Positions 19,495 to 28,324 are shown, counted from the stretch's first letter. The stretch is 64,000 bases of DNA from Bog-756 sp963718405 (GCA_963718405.1 CAVQYZ010000005.1:682001-746000), one strand, 5' to 3'. Numbers and translations are program-made. Notes: a model not told the origin generated them from the letters alone.

Positions 19495-20670
19495 GTGTGC
19501 GGAGGCCTCTCCAAGGCCACCGGCGTCGATGTCACCATCGTCCGGATCGGCTTCGTCCTGTTGACCCTGGGCAGTGGCATCGGCATCCCGGTCTACGCCT
19601 TGGCCTGGCTGCTCATCCCGCTCCAGGGCGAGACCACCACCATCTTCACCCGGTCCCTCAACGACCGGCGCGGGCTGCGGTTGGTGATCGCCCTCATCCC
19701 CATCCTGGTGGCGGTCCAACTGGTGGCGGACGAACTGCACATCGGCTTCCTGACCACGTTCACCTGGCCGGTCTTTCTGGCCCTGGGCGTGGCCATCCTC
19801 ATCCGCCGCAACGCCAGCGAGGGCGAGCGGCTGTGGATCAACGACGACCTCCTCCCCATGCTCCGTCAAGGCGATGACCATCATCCCCGATGGTCACTGG
19901 TCCTCCGGATTGGCGTCGGGGTGGTCATCGGGGTCGGGGGGCTCTTGGTCCTCATCCTCGGCCACACCTCCCGGGCGGCCCTCCGTCCGGTCGGGGGTGC
20001 GCTGCTGGTCATCGCCGCCATCGTGGTGGTCTTCGGCCCGTGGTGGCTCTCACTACTGCGTGACCTGATGTCGGAGCGTCAGGCCCGGGCCCTGGCCGAG
20101 GAGCGGGCCCAGATGGCCGCCCACGTGCACGACTCGGTGTTGCAGACCCTGGCCCTCATCCAACGGTCGGCCGACGATCCCCGCCATGTGGTGCAGCTGG
20201 CCCGGGCCCAGGAGCGCGAGCTCCGCTCCTGGCTGTTCGAGGGCCGCCCACCCGGGGCCATCGGTCAGGCGGCATCGACGGTCTCCGAGGGGGTGGCGAT
20301 GATCCAGCGGCAGGTCGAAGCAGACCACGGGGTCACCGTCCAGGTGGTGGTGGTCGGGGACTGCCCGCTGGACGAAGGGTTGCGGGCCCTGCTCGAGGCC
20401 TCCCGCGAAGCCACGGTCAACTCGGCCAAATGGTCCGGGTCCTCCCAGGTATCGCTGTACGCCGAAGTCGAACGGGAGTGCGTCATGGTCTTCGTACGCG
20501 ATCGCGGCCAGGGGTTCGACCCCGAGGCCGTTCCCCACGACCGCCAGGGCATCGCCCAGTCGATCCGGGGCCGCATGGCCCGCTTCGGCGGATCGGTGGC
20601 CATCCGCTCAGCACCCGGGGACGGCGCCGAGGTGGAGCTGTCGATGCCCCGGCGGGAGCGGGTCCGATGA
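19495..20670 (+). CDS. PspC-containing sensor histidine kinase (NarL/LiaS-type)
   Basis: An N-terminal PspC domain (VCGGLSKATGVDVTIVRIGF, then a membrane segment) is followed by further membrane helices. The dimerisation/phosphoacceptor region is ERAQMAAHVHDSVLQTLAL with His212, and the ATPase domain has DRGQGFDPEAV and a final GDGAEVELSMP. The PspC motif RSPDTRVLAG and a Pro/Trp-rich stretch extend in frame upstream to about 19260, but no ATG, GTG or TTG lies in that frame before GTG 19495. The real start may therefore be ATG 19232 with an indel near 19240-19270. The stop overlaps the response-regulator ATG. Confidence 0.85.
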   Translation: MCGGLSKATGVDVTIVRIGFVLLTLGSGIGIPVYALAWLLIPLQGETTTIFTRSLNDRRGLRLVIALIPILVAVQLVADELHIGFLTTFTWPVFLALGVAILIRRNASEGERLWINDDLLPMLRQGDDHHPRWSLVLRIGVGVVIGVGGLLVLILGHTSRAALRPVGGALLVIAAIVVVFGPWWLSLLRDLMSERQARALAEERAQMAAHVHDSVLQTLALIQRSADDPRHVVQLARAQERELRSWLFEGRPPGAIGQAASTVSEGVAMIQRQVEADHGVTVQVVVVGDCPLDEGLRALLEASREATVNSAKWSGSSQVSLYAEVERECVMVFVRDRGQGFDPEAVPHDRQGIAQSIRGRMARFGGSVAIRSAPGDGAEVELSMPRRERVR

Positions 20671-21323
20671 GCTCGACCCATCGACCCCGGATCTTCCTGG
20701 TCGACGATCACGCCATGTTCCGGTCCGGGGTGCGGGCCGAACTGGGTGAGGCCGTCGAGGTCATCGGCGAGGCCGACGAGGTCCAGGCCGCCATCGAGCT
20801 CATCAACGAACGGGTGCCCGACGTGGTCCTCCTCGACGTGCACCTTCCCGGTGGTGGTGGTCAGGCCGTCCTGCGTGGTGTCACGCCCCACCACCCCGAG
20901 GTGCAGTTCTTGGCCCTGTCGGTATCGGACGCTCCCGAGGATGTCATCGCCGTCATCCGGAGTGGCGCTCGCGGCTATGTGACCAAGACCATCTCGGGAG
21001 ATGAGCTGCTCCACGCCGTCTACCGGGTGGGAGCGGGCGATGCGGTGTTCTCACCCCGTCTGGCCGGCTTCGTGCTGGATGCCTTCGCCGGCGCCGGTGC
21101 GGGCACCCCGCCCAGCCTCGATCCCGAGCTGGACCAGCTCTCACCTCGTGAGCGAGAGGTGCTGCGGCTCATCGCCCGGGGCTACACCTACAAAGAGGTG
21201 GCCCGCGATCTGACCATCTCGGCCAAGACCGTCGAGTCACACGTCTCGTCGGTACTGCGCAAGCTGCAACTCTCGACCCGCCACGAACTGGCCAAGTGGG
21301 CCACCGACCGACGGCTGGTCTGA
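20667..21323 (+). CDS. Two-component response regulator, NarL/LuxR family
   Basis: A 218-residue regulator. The receiver domain has the acidic pair in FLVDDHAMF (residues 10-18) and the phosphoacceptor Asp57 in VVLLDVHLPGG. The LuxR-type helix-turn-helix is LSPREREVLRLIARGYTYKEVARDL followed by TVESHVSSVLRKL. ATG 20667 overlaps the kinase stop (ATGA), so kinase and regulator are coupled. With a PspC-bearing kinase it resembles the LiaSR-type cell-envelope response. Likely targets include the nearby PspC, DUF1707 and ABC genes; this is inference. Confidence 0.93.
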   Translation: MSSTHRPRIFLVDDHAMFRSGVRAELGEAVEVIGEADEVQAAIELINERVPDVVLLDVHLPGGGGQAVLRGVTPHHPEVQFLALSVSDAPEDVIAVIRSGARGYVTKTISGDELLHAVYRVGAGDAVFSPRLAGFVLDAFAGAGAGTPPSLDPELDQLSPREREVLRLIARGYTYKEVARDLTISAKTVESHVSSVLRKLQLSTRHELAKWATDRRLV

Positions 21324-21372
21324 TGGGCGGTGGCCTGGTGGAGCGTCAGAGCCACACTCCAGCGGTGGTCCG

Positions 21373-22137
21373 ATGAGCGGTTTTCCCCGACCGATCACCC
21401 CGGTTGACCATGTCGAGCCGGTGCCCCGCCGCATCCGGGCCATCCGGGGCCATGAGGTGGCCCTCGACACCACGGACGCGCGGTATGTCTGGGAGTGGCC
21501 GTACTACCCGCACTTCTACATCCCCCACCGTGACGTGCATCACGATCTGTTGGTGGTGGGAGACGAGGTGCAGGAGTCCTCGCGGGGGACGGCTCGGCTC
21601 TGCTCGTGGGCGGACGGTGATCCGGCCGCTGTCGTGGCCCGGCTGCTCGTCGAGGCCCGGAACCCGGCGCTGGCCGACACCGTCCGGTTCGAGTGGGAGG
21701 CATTGGATGCGTGGTTCGAGGAGGACCAGGAGGTCTTCGTCCATCCCCGCAACCCCTACGCCCGGGTCGATGCCCTGCGTTCCACCCGGACCGTGCGGGT
21801 GGAACTCGACGGGGTGGTCCTGGCCGAGTCGTCATCACCGGTCATGGTCTTCGAGACCGGCCTGCCCACCCGCTACTACCTCAACCGGACCGAGGTCCGT
21901 TTCGAGTACCTCGTCCCCTCTCCCACCGTGTCCCGCTGCCCCTACAAGGGAACCACGTCGGGCTACTGGTCGGTGGTGGTCAACGACGACCGCCACGCCG
22001 ACCTGGCTTGGAGCTACGACTTCCCCACCCGCGAGCTACTCCCCATCGCCGGTCTGGTGGCGTTCTACAACGAAAAGGTCGATGTGTTCGTCGACGGCAT
22101 CCGGGAGGACCGTCCGAGGACCCACTTCTCCGACTGA
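21373..22137 (+). CDS. DUF427 domain protein (two tandem DUF427-like halves)
   Basis: A 254-residue protein. The second half has the DUF427 core CPYKGTTSGYWSVVV, then WSYDFPTRELLPIAGLVAFYNEKVDVFVDG. The first half (VALDTTDARYVWEWPYYPHFYIP) looks like a diverged copy, giving a two-domain arrangement seen in other actinobacteria. It is soluble with no signal peptide. The gene starts at ATG 21373, about 50 bp after the response regulator on the same strand, and could be co-transcribed with it. The biochemical role of DUF427 is unknown. Confidence 0.85.
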   Translation: MSGFPRPITPVDHVEPVPRRIRAIRGHEVALDTTDARYVWEWPYYPHFYIPHRDVHHDLLVVGDEVQESSRGTARLCSWADGDPAAVVARLLVEARNPALADTVRFEWEALDAWFEEDQEVFVHPRNPYARVDALRSTRTVRVELDGVVLAESSSPVMVFETGLPTRYYLNRTEVRFEYLVPSPTVSRCPYKGTTSGYWSVVVNDDRHADLAWSYDFPTRELLPIAGLVAFYNEKVDVFVDGIREDRPRTHFSD

Positions 22138-22165
22138 TTCCCCATGGGCGTGGGCCGCATACTCC

Positions 22166-23785
22166 TCAGGACAGCGATGTGGGAATGGACTGGGCGAAGT
22201 GGAAGATGTCGTCGGGGTCGTAGGTCCGCTTGACCTCTACCAGACGGGGCAGGTTCGACCCGTAGTACTCCTGCTGCCAGTCGGCCAGGGTGGGATCGAT
22301 GTAGTTCTGGTAGGCCCCGTGCGCATAGGGGGCCAGTTGCGTTTGGGTCTGTTGCAGCCAGGCGTTGGCCGCGGCCATCACCGCCTCGGTGGCCCCCGGG
22401 CCCCAACTCACGCTGTACTCGATGCAGGCCAGGGCGGAGCGGTGGACGAAGGCGGTGCCGGCTGCGGGGGTTTGGTTGATGACGCCCCCGTAGGAGTCGA
22501 AGACCAGCCCACCGCCCGAGCCCGGTTGGCTCTGGTCCAACGAGTTCACCGCGTCCACCACCACCTGCAGTCCGGCCGAAGACATGGCCGCGTCGATGTA
22601 GTTCGACTTGGCTGCGAAGCCCGCACGCGACAAGGTGCCGGCCGGATTCTGCGAGGGCAGGTGGCATGCGGCCACGGACGAGTTCTCACAGCCGGCCTCG
22701 ATGAGCATGGCCGACAGATACGACTCGGGTCCGACGAACTGGTACGTCGGTGCGGTGCCCACCGCACGTACCAGCGGAGCGATGAGGCCGGACAGCGTGG
22801 CCGGGGTGCCGGCCAGAACCCCGGTGACCTTGGCCGTGGTCGGCTGGGCGCCGCCGGCCGAACCTGACGAAAGCAGTTGGCAGTTGGACCACAGTTCCGG
22901 TGGCGTGCCCGGCATCCAGTGCTGCCAGGCCCCGAGGACCTCGGCGGCGGCGGCCCAGGGGAACTCCAGCGTGAACAAGGCGATGTCCGGAATGGGATGG
23001 ACGTCGAAGGTGAACGAGGTCACCACCCCGAAGTTTCCGCCGCCCCCTCCCCTGGAGGCCCACAACAGATCGTCGTGGTGCTGGGCGTCGACGGTGAGGA
23101 CGCGGGCGTCGGCCGTCACCACCTGGAGGCTCGTCATGTTGTCGCAGGTGAGCCCGAACTTGCGCCCGAAGACCCCGATCCCCCCGCCGAGGGCCAGTCC
23201 GGCGATCCCCACGGTGGGGCACGAGCCCCCCGGGAGTAGAACGCCGGACGATCCGAGGGTGCTGTAGATGTCGATCAACCGGGCGCCGGCGCCAACCACC
23301 GCCGAGCCTGGCTGTCCCAGGCTGACCCCGGCCATGGAGGTCACGTCGATGACCAGGCCCGGGCACGACGAGTAACCGCCATAGCTGTGACCGCCGGACC
23401 GCGCCGCTATCGGCACATGGTGCTGGCGGGCGAAGGCCACGCAACGCTGGACGTCCGAGGCCGACCGGCACAAGGCGATGGCCGCGGGCGCACCGGCGTC
23501 GAACCGCTCGTTGTAGAGCAGGCGATCGGTGGCGTACGACGGACTGGTGGGCACTACCAACGGACCGCTCAACGTGGACGCCAGCACCGACCAGTCCGGT
23601 GGACCGGCCACCGTGGTGCGGGTGGTGCTGGTGGGATTGGTGGTGTCGCTCGGATGGGCCGAGCCCGAGTTGGTGTCCGAACAGCCGGCCAGGGGGGCGA
23701 GCAGTGCCGCCGTCCCCACTGCCGCCACCACCGAACCGCCCCGGCGGAGGAAGTGACGCCGATCGAACTGGGTTTGGGGGGCCAC
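22166..23785 (-). CDS. Exported FAD-linked oxidoreductase (BBE-type), Tat lipoprotein
   Basis: 539 residues. The N-terminus carries a twin-arginine motif (DRRHFLRR) followed by a hydrophobic stretch and lipobox LAGC (Cys35), predicting folded export and lipid anchoring. A FAD-binding-4 (PCMH-type) domain follows. His133 in ARSGGHSYGG and Cys189 in GGSCPTVGIAG correspond to the two covalent flavin attachment residues of berberine-bridge-like oxidases. The C-terminal BBE motif NYIDPTLADWQQEYYGSNL is complete. It probably oxidises sugars or other small alcohols outside the membrane; the substrate is unknown. Confidence 0.9.
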   Translation of the reverse strand: MAPQTQFDRRHFLRRGGSVVAAVGTAALLAPLAGCSDTNSGSAHPSDTTNPTSTTRTTVAGPPDWSVLASTLSGPLVVPTSPSYATDRLLYNERFDAGAPAAIALCRSASDVQRCVAFARQHHVPIAARSGGHSYGGYSSCPGLVIDVTSMAGVSLGQPGSAVVGAGARLIDIYSTLGSSGVLLPGGSCPTVGIAGLALGGGIGVFGRKFGLTCDNMTSLQVVTADARVLTVDAQHHDDLLWASRGGGGGNFGVVTSFTFDVHPIPDIALFTLEFPWAAAAEVLGAWQHWMPGTPPELWSNCQLLSSGSAGGAQPTTAKVTGVLAGTPATLSGLIAPLVRAVGTAPTYQFVGPESYLSAMLIEAGCENSSVAACHLPSQNPAGTLSRAGFAAKSNYIDAAMSSAGLQVVVDAVNSLDQSQPGSGGGLVFDSYGGVINQTPAAGTAFVHRSALACIEYSVSWGPGATEAVMAAANAWLQQTQTQLAPYAHGAYQNYIDPTLADWQQEYYGSNLPRLVEVKRTYDPDDIFHFAQSIPTSLS

Positions 23786-23796
23786 TCCGCTCGACG

Positions 23797-25065
23797 CTAA
23801 TGGACCCCGGTCAGCGCAGTCGGGGATATGCCACGGCTCACTCGGCGGGCCGGGGTGTCGTGATCGTGATCGACGTGATGGTGGCTGCTGTGGTCGTGGC
23901 TGCCGCGGTCGTGGTCGTGGTCACCGTCCGGTGATCCACCCATCATCTTCAGCATGGGCATGCCCCCGGTGCGGATGAACCGGTAGCCCAGGTACACCGC
24001 CACCAGGATGGCCACGATGTTCAGCACCGTGGTGTAGTCCCACTGGATGGTGGTCTGGCCCACCTTGGCATCCCGTACGGTCGGCACCAGACCCAGCAGG
24101 GTGAACAGCAGCTCGACGATGTAGCCGGCCGCCACCATGGTGGCGTAGAAGCTGGCCAGGACGAACAGCATCATGCGGGTGCCGTAGTACTTCTTGTAGA
24201 TGAACAGGATGGGCAGGATGATCAGGTCGGCGAAGATGAAGCTGACCACCCCGCCAAAGCTGATCCCGGCGTTCCACAGCACCCCGGCCAACGGCACGTT
24301 GCCGACAGAGCAGACGAAGCTCATCATGCTGACCACGGGGCCGATGATCGGGCCCCAGACCTTGGAGAGGACCGGGTGGCCGACGGCGAAGAAATGACCC
24401 CAGAAGGCATCCGGCACCCAGGCCGCCACCGCTCCGGCAATCAACAGGCCGATGACGATGTCCCGGATGACCGCGGCCCACTCCATGATGAAGATGTGGG
24501 ATATCGAGGTGAGAGCCTGGTCTGACCGGAGCCGGTGCCAGAGGCTGCCCTCCTCGTGGATGGTCATGTCCATGGCGGCGTGCCCCTCCATCGAGCCGGC
24601 CAGGCCCAACTGGCTCTGGGCCCTGGCCGCATCGATCAACCGCTGACGGAGGAAGAGCCGGAACACCACGGCGATGAGCACGATCATGATCGGCCCGCCC
24701 ACGAACTCCGCCAGGGTGAACTGCCATCCGATGAGCACCGCCAGAATCACCCCCAGCTCCACCACCAGGTTGGTCGAGGCGATCTCGAAGACCATGGCCG
24801 ACGTGAAGCTGGCTCCCTGCCGGAACAACGCCCGGGCCAGGGCCACCGCGGCGTAGGAGCACGAGGACGAGGCCGCCCCGAACCCGGTCGCCAGGGCCAG
24901 GGTCCGGGGCCGGTCGTCCCCCAGGCGCCGGATGATGGTGCTCCGGCGGATCACCGCCTGGACCACCGCCGACAGCACGAACCCGAAGACCAGGGCCCAC
25001 AGGATCTGCCAGGTCATCGAGCCGCTGACCAGCAGGGCGTGACCGATGGCGTGGAGGAATCTCAC
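23797..25065 (-). CDS. Permease of the ArsP/DUF318 family with His-rich C-terminus
   Basis: A 422-residue polytopic protein with roughly eight to ten membrane segments arranged as two related halves. The first conserved motif is GFGAASSSCSYAAVALARALF; the second is SVGNVPLAGVLWNAGISFGGVVSFIFADL. These match the PF03773 permease superfamily, which includes the organoarsenical exporter ArsP. The cytosolic tail, about 40 residues, is rich in His and Asp (DHDHDRGSHDHSSHHHVDHD), suggesting metal binding. No ars genes are adjacent, so the substrate is open. It is convergent in layout with the exported transglycosylase region only through an AT-rich promoter gap. Confidence 0.85.
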   Translation of the reverse strand: MRFLHAIGHALLVSGSMTWQILWALVFGFVLSAVVQAVIRRSTIIRRLGDDRPRTLALATGFGAASSSCSYAAVALARALFRQGASFTSAMVFEIASTNLVVELGVILAVLIGWQFTLAEFVGGPIMIVLIAVVFRLFLRQRLIDAARAQSQLGLAGSMEGHAAMDMTIHEEGSLWHRLRSDQALTSISHIFIMEWAAVIRDIVIGLLIAGAVAAWVPDAFWGHFFAVGHPVLSKVWGPIIGPVVSMMSFVCSVGNVPLAGVLWNAGISFGGVVSFIFADLIILPILFIYKKYYGTRMMLFVLASFYATMVAAGYIVELLFTLLGLVPTVRDAKVGQTTIQWDYTTVLNIVAILVAVYLGYRFIRTGGMPMLKMMGGSPDGDHDHDRGSHDHSSHHHVDHDHDTPARRVSRGISPTALTGVH

Positions 25066-25294
25066 CGGGTGGCCGCTGTCGGGTGGCCATTGCTGCGTTG
25101 CACAGGTGACCTCCGCGTACCCACCGATCGGACGTAGCCGCTGCCCAGGCTAGGTCGGCCAGGTGCGGAGGACGACCGTCCGGGTCGGGCGGCGACCTTC
25201 AACCTATTTTACCTGATCAGAGCCACTATCGGGGCTTCCGCCGGGCGTTCGGTTTGTTAGAACTGGCTGTGAACGACTAGGTTTTCATCCCATT
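25066..25294. other. Intergenic divergent promoter region
   Basis: A 229-bp gap between divergent genes. Its right half (about 25200-25290) is clearly richer in A and T than the surroundings and presumably holds the promoter of the exported transglycosylase-like protein. I compared it with the c-di-AMP (ydaO) riboswitch often found before such genes in actinobacteria and did not recognise the conserved core. No small gene is seen. Confidence 0.4.
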
Positions 25295-26383
25295 GTGTTT
25301 CGCGCCCGGTCTTCACCGATGGCGGAGTTAAACGCACGAGCGCACGGCCGGCTGGTCTCGGCGGTGGTGTTGCTCTCGGCTCTCGTCGCTTCGATCTCCT
25401 TCACGGTGATCCTCGTTCCGCGACCCGCGGCGGCTGATCAGGTCACCAACTTGCAGGCCGAGGCCACGACCCTCTCCCACCAGCTGATCGAGGAGCAATT
25501 GCAGGTCGGCGCCTATCAACAGCAGTACTCGGTGGCCACGGCCAGGGTTGCCGCCGATGCCCGGGCCATCGCCCAACTGGGCCAGCAGGTCCGCCACGAC
25601 CAGCGGGAGATCGTCGGTAAGACCGGAGCCGTCCGTCAGCAGGCGGTCGACGCCTACATGGACTACGGAACGGGGTCGGGCGGGTCCGACGGCTCGCTGT
25701 TTTCCGGCAACGAGGAGACGGTGCAAGCGGCCAGTGAGTACTCGGGTATCGCCGCAGGAAACATCACCGAGGCCGTGGACCAGCTCCGTACAGCACAGGG
25801 CACGCTCCAGTCGGCCAAGGCCGCTCTTCAGCACCGGCAGGCCCAGGACCTCTCCGATCAGGCCGGTGCCGCCAGCGCCCTGAACCAGGCCGACGCCACC
25901 CAGCAGCAGTTGGAGGCCTCCCAGGCCCGGGTCACCGGGCAGCTGGCCGTGGTGGTGGCTCAGCAGGCCGCCTCCAGGGCCGCGGCAGCCGCCGCAGCGG
26001 TGGCGGCGGCCCAGCGGGCTGCGGCATCCTCGGCTCCGGCCACCTCGGCTGGTTCGCAGGCCACCACGGCGCCCGCTCCGGTGACCACCGGCGGGGGTGG
26101 GGGCGCAGGCGCCACCACCGATCCCGCCCTGCCCCCGTTCCTGCAGTGCGTGGTGCAGGCGGAGTCCGGGGGCAACTACGGAGCGGTCTCGCCCAACGGG
26201 CTGTACATGGGCGCCTTCCAGTTCAGCCAGCCCACCTGGAACACGGCGGCCCAGGCCGCCGGTCTCCCCGGTCTGATCGGCGTGCCACCCAACCTGGCCT
26301 CCAAGGCCGACCAGGACACCCTGGCCGTCGTCCTCTACTCCCTCGACGGCGAACAGCCGTGGCTCGGGGACCGCTGCAGCTGA
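25295..26383 (+). CDS. Exported coiled-coil lytic transglycosylase/Rpf-like cell-wall protein
   Basis: 362 residues (354 if ATG 25319 is the start). A signal sequence (LVSAVVLLSALVASISFTVIL, then AAADQ) leads to about 190 residues of Gln/Ala-rich coiled coil, an Ala/Thr/Gly-rich linker and a C-terminal domain of about 80 residues. That domain contains LQCVVQAESGGNYGAVSPNG and YMGAFQFSQPTWNTAAQAAG, the Glu-containing fold of transglycosylase and Rpf domains. The last motif GEQPWLGDRCS leaves a Cys pair with LQC. It likely cleaves peptidoglycan during growth or daughter-cell separation. GTG 25295 and ATG 25319 are both possible; neither has a strong ribosome site. Confidence 0.85.
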   Translation: MFRARSSPMAELNARAHGRLVSAVVLLSALVASISFTVILVPRPAAADQVTNLQAEATTLSHQLIEEQLQVGAYQQQYSVATARVAADARAIAQLGQQVRHDQREIVGKTGAVRQQAVDAYMDYGTGSGGSDGSLFSGNEETVQAASEYSGIAAGNITEAVDQLRTAQGTLQSAKAALQHRQAQDLSDQAGAASALNQADATQQQLEASQARVTGQLAVVVAQQAASRAAAAAAAVAAAQRAAASSAPATSAGSQATTAPAPVTTGGGGGAGATTDPALPPFLQCVVQAESGGNYGAVSPNGLYMGAFQFSQPTWNTAAQAAGLPGLIGVPPNLASKADQDTLAVVLYSLDGEQPWLGDRCS

Positions 26384-26397
26384 GCCCGTTGGGCTGA

Positions 26398-26426
26398 CCT
26401 CCGACGGCAAGAGTCGGGGTCGGAGG
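26398..26426. terminator. Hairpin between convergent genes
   Basis: The 8-bp inverted repeat CCTCCGAC and GTCGGAGG (26398-26405 and 26419-26426) with a 13-nt loop lies 14 nt after the transglycosylase stop and just before the stop of the convergent CbiX gene. It may serve both strands. There is no T-tract. Confidence 0.5.
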
Positions 26427-26432
26427 AGCCGG

Positions 26433-26915
26433 TCAGTGAAGCCGGCAACGACCGGTGCCGGCGCAGAGCTCGCACTCGGGCGCCCGGCCCCGGGCATGGT
26501 CGAGGCAGTGGGCCACCCGTTGGCCCACGATGTCACCGAGTAGCGGGTGTGGCCCCAGGGGGGCGGCCACCAGGTGACGGACCCCCGGGTGACGCTCGGC
26601 AGCCTCGGCCGCCAGAGCGGGAATGTCCCGGTCCCAGTGGTCACCGGGCCAGAGGAAGTACGGCGCAATGACCACGGCGGTGGCACCGGCGGCAACGCAC
26701 CTGTCGAAGGCCGTGGCGATGGACGGCTCGGCCAGCTCCATGTGAGCCGGCTCGACGACGTGATAGCGACGTTCCCCCGGCCACTGGCGGACGAAGGTCT
26801 CGTGCCGATGATTGGCTTCCTCCCGCCGGGAGCCGTGATCCACGATCACCACTCCGACCGCCTCGTCGCCGGGTGAGGCGCCGGTCGACGCCTCGGACGA
26901 TGGCGGTGCTCCCAT
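26433..26915 (-). CDS. CbiX-type sirohydrochlorin chelatase
   Basis: A 160-residue single-domain chelatase of the CbiX/SirB group, which inserts Co(II) or Fe(II) into sirohydrochlorin. VVIVDHGSRREEANH provides the conserved His near the N-terminus. HMELAEPSIATAF and VIAPYFLWPGDHWDRDIP are family motifs, followed by APLGPHPLLGDIV. The C-terminus adds CELCAGTGRC, a C-x2-C-x4-C arrangement that could bind metal or an iron-sulfur cluster. No other tetrapyrrole genes are near, so it may serve sirohaem or cobalamin synthesis. Confidence 0.88.
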   Translation of the reverse strand: MGAPPSSEASTGASPGDEAVGVVIVDHGSRREEANHRHETFVRQWPGERRYHVVEPAHMELAEPSIATAFDRCVAAGATAVVIAPYFLWPGDHWDRDIPALAAEAAERHPGVRHLVAAPLGPHPLLGDIVGQRVAHCLDHARGRAPECELCAGTGRCRLH

Positions 26916-26983
26916 GCGGGCATGCTACGGGGTGGGTGTGAGGCCGGTGCCGCCCGCCCCGGATCTCCGCCGGCCGTAGACCC

Positions 26984-27415
26984 CTAGCGGGCGGTGATGT
27001 ACTCCATCAGCTCGTCGCGGTCCTTCTCCAGTTCGCCGATCCGGCTCTTCACCACGTCGCCGATACTGACGATGCCGACCAGCACACCGTCCTCTACCAC
27101 CGGGACGTGTCGGATGCGCTGCTCGGTCATGAGGTTCATGATGGACTCGACGTCGTCGGAGGCCGAGCACACCCGCACATCCCGCGACATCAGCGAGGAG
27201 ACCGGTTGGTCGAGCACGTCGGTCTGGAGCTCGCTGAGGTGCCGAACGATGTCCCGTTCCGACACGATCCCCTCGATGTGACGTCCATCGGGCGAGACCA
27301 CCAGGGCCCCGACCCGGTGACGGGCCAGATCGGCCACCGCCGATCCGACGGTGGCGTCACTGGTGATGGTGGCGACAGCGGTTCCCTTACCTTCGAGCAG
27401 ATCCGAGACCAGCAT
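26984..27415 (-). CDS. Two-CBS-domain protein
   Basis: A 143-residue protein made of two CBS motifs (about residues 8-60 and 72-125) and a charged C-terminal helix (RIGELEKDRDELMEYITAR). CBS pairs bind adenine nucleotides and usually act as regulators. Motifs IVSERDIVRHL and RHVPVVEDGVLVGIVSIGD are clear. The gene stands alone between CbiX and a divergent NERD protein. The partner protein is unknown. Confidence 0.92.
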   Translation of the reverse strand: MLVSDLLEGKGTAVATITSDATVGSAVADLARHRVGALVVSPDGRHIEGIVSERDIVRHLSELQTDVLDQPVSSLMSRDVRVCSASDDVESIMNLMTEQRIRHVPVVEDGVLVGIVSIGDVVKSRIGELEKDRDELMEYITAR

Positions 27416-27592
27416 GTGAGAGCTCCTTCCGAGGGCCTTGGCAGAACGGGTCCTCTTGCGGCCGTAGCTCCGACCACAGACCCTATCTTCGCGCCGCCGG
27501 CCGACGAATGGAACAGGGGCGGCGAAGGTGCCGTCAGGGTGACTGACCGATCAACTCCCACCTCATGGGCGCTTTCTTCTACAGTGTCGGCC

Positions 27593-28324
27593 ATGGCGGA
27601 CACCCCGGACCTGGCCCCGTCGCCGGACTCACCGGTGGAACCGGCTGGCGGGTCCGACACCACGACCCATGACTCGGCCCCCCGGGGACCGGCCGATCAG
27701 GGACCCGATGAGGCCGCGGTCATCGACCAGGTTCCGGAGGGCGGAAACGGCGTGGCAGTCGTCGGTGGCGCGGCCGCGGCCGGGCAGTCGGTGGCACCGA
27801 CACCCTCGCGCCGGTGGGTGAAGCGGGCCGACGGCGACCGGCGGGCCCGAGCCCGCCTCCAGCTCATCGGGCATGAAGGGGTGATCGTGCTCAACGACCG
27901 GCGGATCCCCGGATCCAGGTCCTGCATCAAGTGCATCGCCATCTCCACCGCGGGGGTCTTCGTCATCGACACCAAGGGCTACCGGGGGCTGGTGCACGTC
28001 AAGCGCCAAGGTCCGATCAGGGACCTCGGGCCCTTGGAGCTCCACGTGGGCCGCAGGAACTGCAGCTCCTCGGTCGATGATCTCTCGGCTCAGGTCCAGA
28101 TCGTGCGGGAGGCCTTGAGCTCGACGCCCTGGGGATCCGAAGTACCGGTGAGTGCCCTGCTGTGCCTGACCAGGGCGGAGTGGGGATTTGCCTCACCCCT
28201 CGAGATCCGGGACGTGTGGGTCGGCTGGCCCCGGCTGATGGCCGGGCGGGTGCGGGAGCCCGGGGTCATGGACTCGCCCACCGTCCACGAAGTGTCCGAG
28301 ATGATCACGTCCCACCTGGCCTGA
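27593..28324 (+). CDS. NERD (nuclease-related) domain protein
   Basis: 243 residues. An Asp/Pro/Gly-rich, apparently disordered first 90 residues precede a NERD domain. Its marks are VLNDRRIPGSRSCIKCIAI, FVIDTKGYRGLVHVKRQ (with the Asp and Lys of the restriction-nuclease-like fold) and the later VSALLCLTRAEWG. ATG 27593 starts the frame. No helicase or kinase domain is attached, unlike many NERD proteins. The role is unknown; a DNA-processing function is suggested only by fold. Confidence 0.78.
   Translation: MADTPDLAPSPDSPVEPAGGSDTTTHDSAPRGPADQGPDEAAVIDQVPEGGNGVAVVGGAAAAGQSVAPTPSRRWVKRADGDRRARARLQLIGHEGVIVLNDRRIPGSRSCIKCIAISTAGVFVIDTKGYRGLVHVKRQGPIRDLGPLELHVGRRNCSSSVDDLSAQVQIVREALSSTPWGSEVPVSALLCLTRAEWGFASPLEIRDVWVGWPRLMAGRVREPGVMDSPTVHEVSEMITSHLA

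Noticed and set aside
25198..25294. ydaO/c-di-AMP riboswitch upstream of the transglycosylase-like gene
   Set aside because: Such genes often have one in actinobacteria, but the conserved core and hairpins could not be recognised in this 100-bp AT-rich stretch. A covariance-model search would decide.
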